Source: JAOAFT01 sp035390885
GTDB taxonomy: Bacteria; Bacteroidota; Ignavibacteria; UBA10030
Length of the DNA: 54,755 nt
NCBI GenBank assembly: GCA_035390885.1
Contig: DAOOUW010000012.1
Span: forward strand, 1-54,755
Reading direction: 5' to 3'
Shown here: piece by piece, positions 45,601 to 52,212 of the stretch
Layout: each line of letters starts with the position of its first letter
Numbering within the stretch: position 1 is the stretch's first letter
Translations under genes and position numbers: made by a program
Notes under the pieces: generated by a model
Databases searched by the model: none
What the model saw: only the letters and a program-made list of their open reading frames with translations
Told to the model about the DNA's origin: nothing

Positions 45601-45846
45601 TTTTCTGATATTCTTGGCACAGTATTCCTCGATATGGGCTCTGCATGGACAGATTCAGACAAATGGAAAGCTTTTGGAAAAAATTCTGACGGCGTTACGG
45701 TAACGCGAGATTTGCTCATCAGTACCGGATTTGGAATGCGCTTTGGATTCCTCGGTCTTCCATTGCGAATCGATGTCGCATGGAAATTCAATTACTCGGG
45801 TTTCTCAGAGCCGCGGTATCTATTTTCACTCGGAGCAGATTTTTAA
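42676..45846 (+). CDS. Peptidase MA-like / TolB-type propeller / outer-membrane barrel fusion
   Basis: The 1056-residue protein begins with a signal peptide ending INVYAQ. Residues about 40-280 are a gluzincin-like metallopeptidase domain: zinc motif HELVH (144-148, in VVHHELVHAVLND) and NEGIAEY (177-183), as in Peptidase_MA. Then come about six WD40-like PD40 blades of the TolB type (ISPQGDKVAFISDRDDYFDI, LTWSPDGKSIAVAV, RPSPDGKKLLFVSDINGIAN). After a linker, residues about 690-1056 resemble an Omp85/BamA surface-antigen barrel (YGIEGSAIFAFSDMLGDHQI, VVPLRGYDYNALNGAYYGIT, TGFGMRFGFLGLPLRIDVAW). It is expected in the outer membrane with protease and propeller in the periplasm. Substrate and role are unknown. 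Confidence 0.85.
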   Translation: MKANNMKQVLYFITVLALSLLAGINVYAQNSVFGKNKVQYKNFEWEYIQTSHFDIYFSQNGYEIAQFTAVTAENAYESIKQLLKYEIHNRISIVVYNSHNEFQQTNVIWEYLEEGIGGVTELFKNRVVVPFEGNYAQFRHVVHHELVHAVLNDMFYGGTIQSLLSSSTPVQLPLWLNEGIAEYASQQWETNSDMFLRDATVHNYLPPIQYLDGYFAYRGGQSLWYYIANTYGEEKIGEILNKIKSTRSVEQGFKASINLSIKELSERWQKEQKVYYWPDVAKREDPIDFSHKRLTDHKKNNNFYNTSPAISPQGDKVAFISDRDDYFDIFLMSTTDGKIIKKLVNGQRTNNFEELHLLMPGLTWSPDGKSIAVAVKAGERDAIIIINVETKKEQKITFDLDGIFSVEWSHDGSKLAFVGLKTPQTDIYVYDLKSKELTNVTNDIFTDSDPFFSYDNKTIYFTSDRGIYTSPSLLPRNFKIANYDYGQMDIYSLDIETKNITRVLDLPRSAESTPRPSPDGKKLLFVSDINGIANFYIYDFNEKNYYPITNSISGLYQPSISYDGSKMVFASQFEAGFDLFLLLHPFERKLSVSELEPTEFIKTKYNLPRIEKPRTILPQSEIADTLSSRNNVTILAGSSTTDMTYNEKSKGSFSDVIFSPDMTIPQKDSTAFPKKVSYDENVDSEGNYIPQRYKLNFTPDLVYGTAGYTTIYGIEGSAIFAFSDMLGDHQIVLETNLMTDLKNSDYGISYYYLPSRIDYGFQAFHSARFIYIYSFLYRFRTYGAALSASYPINRFQRIDFGLNWLTLTRENLDYPTEEVQRRVLLMPILSYVRDNSVWQGAWFAPNNGSRFNATFYGTPKVGNNGLDMKTFTADYRKYTPITKDFIFASRFSGGLSLGNNRQTFFIGGADGWINYQFKDDEIPIVNVEDYAFFTTVVPLRGYDYNALNGAYYGITNFEFRFPLVKYLIFGAPSFGFSDILGTVFLDMGSAWTDSDKWKAFGKNSDGVTVTRDLLISTGFGMRFGFLGLPLRIDVAWKFNYSGFSEPRYLFSLGADF

Positions 45847-45854
45847 TGATTCCA

Positions 45855-46778
45855 CTATTGCTGTTTCAAAACAATCTTTTGTGTGCCGGGCAATAAACCA
45901 TTATCAAGAATGATTTTTTGTCCTTCTGAATGGGTTACAAAAGTTGTAAATCCCGCAGCAACATTACCATACAGCGTACGACAGCATACATAGAGACGTC
46001 TATAGAATGGATAGTATCGTAAATAGAGATATGCTGGATGCGGAGAAAAATATTTCCCAATGGCTTCTGGAGCAACAGCAAACATTGTGTCAGATTCACT
46101 ACGAGTTGGAGCAACTTCGAGCATCGAAAATCCCTCAGACGATTTTTTGTACCAGCTCAAAGGAACAATTCCAAGTGTACGAACATTTGCTCTGGTAAAA
46201 TTCAAAACTTCTTCTTCAGATTTTGCTCGCTGCCAATTCTTTATTTTGAATTCTTCAGTTTTATAGAGCGAGCGGAAGTACGCAATCACATCTCCAGAAT
46301 CTTGTAGCGATACAAAAAGATTGCCTTTCTGCTTTGAATTTTTGAGTTGTTCCCATCGGCTTATCTTACCATCGAAAATCCTTTTCACTTCATCAGTTGT
46401 TATTTGACGAAGCGAGTTATTCTCATTAGTAACGAATACAATCGCATCATACGCAAAAAGAGTTGTATTGATTTCAGGTGATATTTCCTTTGCTTTCTGC
46501 ATTTGCTCCTCAGGGAACGGAATAGTCGAGAAACACAATCGTAATGTGTCCCGGAAGAATTCCTTCATCGCTTCTTCTGAGGTTGTGATCGAGTATGTTA
46601 CATTCGCTCCACTTTCTTTATAGAGTTCAGAGAATGCTTTTATTTCTTCTATCATTACAGGAGCGATTGATTCAGGTATGCGCACATGCAAATTTCCCTT
46701 TGTGTTCGTTTCCTCTGGTTCTTTCTGACAGCCAGCAAACATAAGTATCGCACACAAAGCGCTAAGAAGCCGTTTCAT
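45855..46778 (-). CDS. PstS-like phosphate-type substrate-binding lipoprotein
   Basis: The 307-residue protein has a lipoprotein signal (MKRLLSALCAILMFAGC, Cys17) and a periplasmic-binding-protein fold of the PstS class: LRLCFSTIPFPEEQMQKAKE, YDAIVFVTNENNSLRQITTD, EVKRIFDGKISRWEQL, and the C-terminal TFVTHSEGQKIILDNGLLPG. No pstC, pstA or pstB is nearby. It follows a UMF1-type transporter gene by 14 bases, so it is either a stand-alone binding protein or uses a permease elsewhere. It converges with the 42676 gene, with only eight bases between stops. Confidence 0.83.
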   Translation of the reverse strand: MKRLLSALCAILMFAGCQKEPEETNTKGNLHVRIPESIAPVMIEEIKAFSELYKESGANVTYSITTSEEAMKEFFRDTLRLCFSTIPFPEEQMQKAKEISPEINTTLFAYDAIVFVTNENNSLRQITTDEVKRIFDGKISRWEQLKNSKQKGNLFVSLQDSGDVIAYFRSLYKTEEFKIKNWQRAKSEEEVLNFTRANVRTLGIVPLSWYKKSSEGFSMLEVAPTRSESDTMFAVAPEAIGKYFSPHPAYLYLRYYPFYRRLYVCCRTLYGNVAAGFTTFVTHSEGQKIILDNGLLPGTQKIVLKQQ

Positions 46779-46792
46779 AGTTCTATCCTCCT

Positions 46793-47821
46793 TTAATTAT
46801 TTTTTGTGTTTACTATCTGAAGTAGAAGAAGTCCAGCAAGTATAAAAATTCCAACTGATAAAATTGCAATCCGTTGATTTAGAAAAGATGACAATACTCC
46901 AAACACAAACGGACCAAGGATTGCCGACGCTTTTCCAAAGAATGAGTAAAATCCAAAAAACTCCGTCTTTTTGTCCATCGGCGTCAATTCGGACATCAAG
47001 CTCCTGCTCGTCGATTGAGAAGAGCCGAGCGCAATTCCCGCAACAACTCCGATGACATAAAAGGCCGCTTTACTCATAACAAAGTAAACAACAGAAATTA
47101 CAGCCAGCCACAGCAGCAATGTTATCGTCAACGTCTTTTTTCTACCATAGTGATCTGCGATGACTCCAAAAAAAACTGAGCCAATCATTGCTGAGGTTTG
47201 TACCACTGCAAAGAATATAATAATTTCCCATACATCAAAATTTAAAGACTGTCGGGCAAAAATTGATGAAAAAATAATAATTGTATTGATGCCATCGATA
47301 TAAAGGAAATAGGATAAAAGAAATTTTGCAACATTACGGTAACGAGTAAATTCATGGAATGTTGATTTTAATCTCTGAAATCCGATGCGAAAGAATTCAA
47401 ATCGAAACTTCGTTGTGCGCTGCTGATCCGGAAGAAAGAGAAAAATNNNNNNNNNNNNNNNNNNNNNNNNNNNNNNNNNNNNNNNNNNNNNNNNNNNNNN
47501 NNNNNNNNNNNNNNNNNNNNNNNNNNNNNNNNNNNNNNNNNNNNNNAGAAAAGTCTTTTTGCCGGCTCCCGAATCTGAAATTGCTCCTAGCACTGGCGAA
47601 AGTAGCGCGACGCAAATCATCGAGATACTAAATGCGAGTCCCCAATAAAAATCGCCATACTCATTTCCTACAACAATTTCCTTAAAATATAAAGGGAAGC
47701 CTACCGTTAGAATTAGAACATAGAACGCAGTATTTCCAAAATCATACAGCGTCCAAGCAAAAATTTTCCCTTTTGAATAATTTATTTGTTCAGAAGTTTC
47801 TGGATAGGAAGATTTATTCAT
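46793..47821 (-). CDS. UMF1-type major facilitator transporter, interrupted by a scaffold gap
   Basis: The reading starts KGKIFAWTLYDFGNTAFYVL, the signature opening of the UMF1/Atg22-like MFS family, followed by VALLSPVLGAISDSGAGKK. It then runs into 100 Ns (47447-47546) and resumes with LFLPDQQR..., later GSSQSTSRSLMSELTPMDKK, TEFFGFYSFFGKASAILGPF and a final helix. The visible coding part plus 100 bases gives 342 residues, while the family is usually over 400, so the gap is probably larger than shown; the in-frame join is accidental. It overlaps nusB by eight bases. The substrate is unknown. Confidence 0.82.
   Translation of the reverse strand: MNKSSYPETSEQINYSKGKIFAWTLYDFGNTAFYVLILTVGFPLYFKEIVVGNEYGDFYWGLAFSISMICVALLSPVLGAISDSGAGKKTFXXXXXXXXXXXXXXXXXXXXXXXXXXXXXXXXXXIFLFLPDQQRTTKFRFEFFRIGFQRLKSTFHEFTRYRNVAKFLLSYFLYIDGINTIIIFSSIFARQSLNFDVWEIIIFFAVVQTSAMIGSVFFGVIADHYGRKKTLTITLLLWLAVISVVYFVMSKAAFYVIGVVAGIALGSSQSTSRSLMSELTPMDKKTEFFGFYSFFGKASAILGPFVFGVLSSFLNQRIAILSVGIFILAGLLLLQIVNTKNN
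47447..47546. other. Scaffold gap (100 N)
   Basis: Exactly 100 undetermined bases, a conventional placeholder length. It lies inside the UMF1-type transporter gene. Confidence 0.98.
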
Positions 47822-48296
47822 AAGTCTGACTATTTTTCTTTAGAGAATTATCCAACAATCCTCTACCAGATTTTTTTAACTTCCCTTCTGCTTTTATTTC
47901 CGACAGTATCGAATCAAGGACGCCATTGACGAATTTATCACTTTTCTCTGTACTGAAGCGGCGAGCAATTTCAATTGCTTCGTTGATGGATACTTTTGGC
48001 GGAATATCTTCGAAGTACAAAAGCTCACAGATACCAATTCGCAAAATTAACTTATCGATCACAGCAAGTCTGTTAAATTCCCAATGTTCGACTTTGGAAC
48101 GAATCATTTCGTCGAGCTCTTTTTTCTTTTCAATCACTTTATGAATTAACGAAACCGCGAAAGAATATTCCTCTTTGTGTTCCTTCAAATCACTCAACAC
48201 ATAATCAATAATTAAGTCAATCGACTCGCCAGAAATTTCATAAGCGTAGAGCGCCTGAAGTACTTTCTCTCTAATTATTCTTCGTTTCAAAGCCAT
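47814..48296 (-). CDS. nusB: Transcription antitermination factor NusB
   Basis: The 160-residue protein shows the NusB pattern: RIIREKVLQALYAYEISGES at the N-terminus, NRLAVIDKLILRIGICELLY in the core, and PPKVSINEAIEIARRFSTEK followed by KFVNGVLDSILSEI at the C-terminus. NusB with S10 binds boxA of rRNA leaders to prevent early termination. A charged tail of about 20 residues follows the usual end. The transporter gene starts within its last codons. Confidence 0.95.
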   Translation of the reverse strand: MALKRRIIREKVLQALYAYEISGESIDLIIDYVLSDLKEHKEEYSFAVSLIHKVIEKKKELDEMIRSKVEHWEFNRLAVIDKLILRIGICELLYFEDIPPKVSINEAIEIARRFSTEKSDKFVNGVLDSILSEIKAEGKLKKSGRGLLDNSLKKNSQTYE

Positions 48297-48622
48297 TAGT
48301 CACACCGTCTTTCATTTTTTTTCATCATCGAACTCGCTGATTAAAGAAGCAGATTAAACTTATAGAAAAAAACCTATTGAGGCAACCACACTCGAAGCTC
48401 TGCGAAATTCATTTGCTTCTAAAATTGTACCACTATCCGTTATTTCATTCTCTATAATATATTGGAAGAATAATTGATTTCATTTCACTTTTTTCGTTAA
48501 ATTACAAACATCATACAGTGGGGTTGTCCATAAACTGAAGGCGGACAAGAATGATGGTGCTTTCATTAAGTTTTTTACGCGGACAATCCCTTTTTCTTTA
48601 ACTATGGTAAGTGAAATACATT
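48297..48622 (+). promoter_or_regulatory. 326-bp valS leader with alternative stem-loops
   Basis: The region between nusB and valS holds GGGGTTGTCC (48520-48529), which can pair either with GGACAA at 48543-48548 or with GGACAATCCC at 48581-48590. The second partner is followed by TTTTTCTTT (48591-48599), the form of a terminator with a long loop. A 16-codon leader frame (MMVLSLSFLRGQSLFL, from 48551) overlaps the far arm and ends in the T tract. This could be an attenuator for valS, but the frame has only one Val codon and the first 200 bases show nothing recognisable. Confidence 0.35.
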
Positions 48623-51364
48623 ATGGAAGAGCTTCCGAAAGCGTATAATCCAAAAGATGTCGAAGATAAATGGTACTCGTACTGGGAAACGAATAAACTA
48701 TTCCATGCTTCTGTAAACAAAAATAAAACGCCGTATACAATAGTAATCCCGCCGCCGAATGTTACTGGAATTTTGACGATGGGGCACGTCCTCAACAACA
48801 CGCTTCAGGATATTCTCATTAGATGGAAACGAATGCAAGGTTTCGAAGCGTGCTGGATACCGGGGACTGATCATGCCGGCATTGCAACTCAAAACGCAGT
48901 CGAGAAAGCTCTTGCAAAGGAAGGAATCGACCGTCATCAAATTGGGCGCGAAAAATTTCTCGAGCGCGTTTGGCACTGGCGTAAAGAGTATGGGAGCACA
49001 ATCATTCGACAACTTCGGAAGTTGGGCGTTTCCTGCGACTGGGAACGAGAGCGCTTTACAATGGATGAAGGCTTGTCGAATGCAGTAAAGGAAGTCTTCA
49101 TTCGACTCTTCGACAAGGGACTTGTCTATCGTGGAAAATATATTGTGAATTGGTGCACGTATCATCAAACAGCGCTCAGCGATGATGAAGTAGATTACGA
49201 AGAAACTCAAGGTTCACTCTACTACATCAAATATCCTATTATCGGTTCATCGGAATTTGCAGTGGTTGCAACCACGCGACCGGAAACAATGTTAGGCGAT
49301 ACAGCTCTCTGTGTCCATCCGAAAGACGATCGCTACAAGCATCTCATTGGCAAGACTGCTCTTCTTCCAATAGTACAGCGAAAGCTTCCAATCATTGCCG
49401 ATGAGTACATTGATTTAAGTTTTGGAACTGGCGTTATGAAAGTTACGCCGGCACACGATCCAAATGACTTTGTGCTTGGTCAACGTCATGAATTGCCTCA
49501 AATCAATGTGATGGATGAGAAAGGCTGTATGAATGCTTCTGTTCCAAAACAGTACGAAGGTTTGGATCGATTCGAATGTCGCGAGAAGTTAGTTAATGAT
49601 TTACAAGAACAAGGTTTCCTTTTGAAAGTCGAGCAGTACACTCACAATGTTGGGAAGTGCTACCGATGCCATACAGTAATCGAGCCATGGCTTTCCGACC
49701 AATGGTTTGTAAAAATGAAACCGCTTTCGGCTCCTGCTCTACGAGTTGTGCACGAAAAAATAATTCGTTTTCACCCCGAACGATGGGTAAAAGTTTACGA
49801 ACACTGGATGACGAATTTACGAGATTGGTGCATCTCACGACAAATTTGGTGGGGACATCGAATCCCTGTTTACTATACACCTGAAGGCGCTTACACGGCT
49901 GCTCACAATGAAGATGAAGCGCGAAAAAAATTAGGATTATCCTCCGATGTTCCACTACGTCAGGATGAAGATGTACTCGACACATGGTTTTCTTCATGGC
50001 TCTGGCCCTTCTCAACGCTCGGTTGGCCTGAACAAACTGAGGATCTCGCTTACTTCAATCCAACCGACACGCTTGTAACCGGACCTGATATTATCTTCTT
50101 CTGGGTTGCGCGAATGATCATGGCAAACATGGAATTTATGAAAGGACTGCCAAACAGAGAAGGAAAGCCTAGAAAGAAAGATGAAGATCTTGTACCATTC
50201 CGCGATGTGTATTTTACCAGCATCATACGCGATGTTCAAGGCAGAAAGATGAGTAAATCTTTAGGAAATTCGCCTGATCCATTAGATGTTATCGAACAGT
50301 ATGGAGCAGACGCGCTGCGATTTACAATTGCATTTCTTGCGCCGTTAGGACAGGACGTTCTCTTCTCGACCGAGAAATGTGAAATTGGAAGAAACTTTGC
50401 AAACAAAGTCTGGAATGCAGGACGATTCCTTTTGATAAATAAGCAGGAACTCTATGGCGCCGTCGAGCCATCTTTCGATAATGTTTCCACAACTGCGCTC
50501 GATGTTGCCGATCAATGGATACTTTCACGGCTTCATCAAACAATTCAACGCTACAATGAACAGTTAGAAGCATTTTACATAACTGAGGTAACGAAACTTC
50601 TCTATGACTTTATCTGGCATGACTTTTGCGACTGGTACGTCGAACTTTTGAAAACGCGACTCTATGGCGATGAATCGAAAGAGGTCAAGCAAGCAATCCT
50701 TCAAAGAGCTTTGTGGGTGTACGACCAATCGTTACGACTCCTCCATCCTTTTATGCCATTTATTACAGAAGAACTCTGGCAACATCTGACTGAGCGAAAT
50801 GGCGAATCGCTTATGAAAGCACAGTTCCCCGAAGTTGACTCAAAATTTATCAATCCAGCGGTGGAAGAGGAACTCACGTTCATTATGAAAATAGTGGAAG
50901 CGGTGCGGAATATTCGAGGCGAATTAGGAATATCTCCTTCACAACACATCAATGTTTATCTTTACTTTCATGGTGTTTTTGCAGAAAAGCTTGCAATTCG
51001 CACAGAGTACACTCAAGGATTACTTAATTACATCGATCGACTGTGCCGTGCCACGACAATTCCAACGTGGGCATCCGAAGCAACAACTTTCGTTAAACCA
51101 AAAAATTCCGCATCAGCGGTTGTAGAAGGAGTAGAAATATACATTCCGCTCGAAGGGATTCTCGACATCGATACAGAGCGTAAACGATTAGAAAAAGAAA
51201 TCCAACGGCTTGAGAGTCTGCTGGAAGGAATAGAACAAAAACTTTCAAATCAAAACTTTACTCAGAAGGCTCCCGCAGCCGTAGTACAAAAAGAACGTGA
51301 AAAGAAAGAATCAATCGGTAACAATCTTGAAAAACTTAGAGCAAATCTTGCGGCGCTTTCTTAG
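48623..51364 (+). CDS. valS: Valine--tRNA ligase
   Basis: The 913-residue protein is a full ValRS. It has the class I signature PPPNVTGILTMGHVLNN (HIGH variant GHVL) near residue 50, an editing domain with VVATTRPETMLGDTALCVHP, and KMSKS in GRKMSKSLGN near residue 541. An anticodon-binding domain and the C-terminal coiled-coil arm (LEKEIQRLESLLEGIEQKLS) follow. The ATG at 48623 is preferred over GTG 48611 because MEELPKAYNPKDVEDKWYSY is the family start; neither has a strong ribosome site. It charges tRNA-Val. Confidence 0.97.
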   Translation: MEELPKAYNPKDVEDKWYSYWETNKLFHASVNKNKTPYTIVIPPPNVTGILTMGHVLNNTLQDILIRWKRMQGFEACWIPGTDHAGIATQNAVEKALAKEGIDRHQIGREKFLERVWHWRKEYGSTIIRQLRKLGVSCDWERERFTMDEGLSNAVKEVFIRLFDKGLVYRGKYIVNWCTYHQTALSDDEVDYEETQGSLYYIKYPIIGSSEFAVVATTRPETMLGDTALCVHPKDDRYKHLIGKTALLPIVQRKLPIIADEYIDLSFGTGVMKVTPAHDPNDFVLGQRHELPQINVMDEKGCMNASVPKQYEGLDRFECREKLVNDLQEQGFLLKVEQYTHNVGKCYRCHTVIEPWLSDQWFVKMKPLSAPALRVVHEKIIRFHPERWVKVYEHWMTNLRDWCISRQIWWGHRIPVYYTPEGAYTAAHNEDEARKKLGLSSDVPLRQDEDVLDTWFSSWLWPFSTLGWPEQTEDLAYFNPTDTLVTGPDIIFFWVARMIMANMEFMKGLPNREGKPRKKDEDLVPFRDVYFTSIIRDVQGRKMSKSLGNSPDPLDVIEQYGADALRFTIAFLAPLGQDVLFSTEKCEIGRNFANKVWNAGRFLLINKQELYGAVEPSFDNVSTTALDVADQWILSRLHQTIQRYNEQLEAFYITEVTKLLYDFIWHDFCDWYVELLKTRLYGDESKEVKQAILQRALWVYDQSLRLLHPFMPFITEELWQHLTERNGESLMKAQFPEVDSKFINPAVEEELTFIMKIVEAVRNIRGELGISPSQHINVYLYFHGVFAEKLAIRTEYTQGLLNYIDRLCRATTIPTWASEATTFVKPKNSASAVVEGVEIYIPLEGILDIDTERKRLEKEIQRLESLLEGIEQKLSNQNFTQKAPAAVVQKEREKKESIGNNLEKLRANLAALS

Positions 51365-51389
51365 CGCGAGGAAGAGAGGCTTATAACTG

Positions 51390-52109
51390 ATGTTTCCTCA
51401 GGAAATTCTTAGAAATATTCTCAGGCTTTTTAAGATGATGTCGAAAGGCTTTCAATCGAACATTGGACTGAATGAGAAAGAAAGTCAAAAATCTTCAACC
51501 AACAATCCGCTTCCTGTAGCGCGTCGTAATCAATGCCCGCACTGTAAACTCGATATTCCCGAAGGCGCTCGTGTGTGCCATCACTGCCATCAATTTGTTA
51601 GCATACGTTTCAATCTTGCAAATGTTGTAACCGTTTTAGCGTCCGTTGCCGCTGTATCAATGTCTGTTTATTCACTGTACGTAACAGCGACACAGGCGCA
51701 AGCGGAAAAAAATATCGAGAGCAGACGATTTCTTATAGAAACGCTCAGGAATCTTCAGCAGATTCAAGACGAACTTCAGATATCTCGAGAAAAAGCTATA
51801 AGCGAATCATTAACTGAAAAAGAAATTTTACTTCTCAATTACTATCAGGTACTTTCCCGCACTCTTGCGCAATACATTAAGCAAGAGCCATATCTGTTTT
51901 CGAGAGCGCGATGCACCTACACTCCTTACGTAAGACTTCGTCAAAGCCCGACTACAAAGTCTGCACAGTTAGGAATGATTATGTACGGAGAAGAAGTATT
52001 TGTCTTAGGAAAATTTTCTTACGGAAAAGGTGAAACGTGGTACTACATTGCAAGTTCCGACCAGCAAAAAATCGGGTGGGTATATAAATTCATCGAGTTC
52101 ATTCCTTAA
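51390..52109 (+). CDS. Zinc-ribbon, membrane-anchored SH3-domain protein
   Basis: The 239-residue protein has a C4 zinc ribbon (Cys49, Cys52, Cys63, Cys66 in CPHCKLDIPEGARVCHHC) and one transmembrane helix (about 75-97). A helical, coiled-coil-like segment (about 100-165, ESRRFLIETLRNLQQIQDEL) is followed by a C-terminal bacterial SH3 domain (about 175-239, TPYVRLRQSPTTKSAQLGM to KIGWVYKFIEF). The zinc ribbon would be cytoplasmic and the SH3 domain periplasmic, where such domains bind peptidoglycan or proteins. Function unknown. It follows valS by 25 bases. Confidence 0.75.
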   Translation: MFPQEILRNILRLFKMMSKGFQSNIGLNEKESQKSSTNNPLPVARRNQCPHCKLDIPEGARVCHHCHQFVSIRFNLANVVTVLASVAAVSMSVYSLYVTATQAQAEKNIESRRFLIETLRNLQQIQDELQISREKAISESLTEKEILLLNYYQVLSRTLAQYIKQEPYLFSRARCTYTPYVRLRQSPTTKSAQLGMIMYGEEVFVLGKFSYGKGETWYYIASSDQQKIGWVYKFIEFIP

Positions 52110-52111
52110 AC

Positions 52112-52211
52112 NNNNNNNNNNNNNNNNNNNNNNNNNNNNNNNNNNNNNNNNNNNNNNNNNNNNNNNNNNNNNNNNNNNNNNNNNNNNNNNNNNNNNNNNN
52201 NNNNNNNNNNN
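52112..52211. other. Scaffold gap (100 N)
   Basis: Exactly 100 undetermined bases between the stops of two convergent genes. Both stops are visible, so no coding sequence is evidently lost. Confidence 0.98.
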
Positions 52212-52212
52212 A

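Noticed and set aside
48297..48622. T-box riboswitch before valS
   Set aside because: No AGGGTGGNACCGCG-type core or specifier loop could be found; only the paired arms and T tract are visible.
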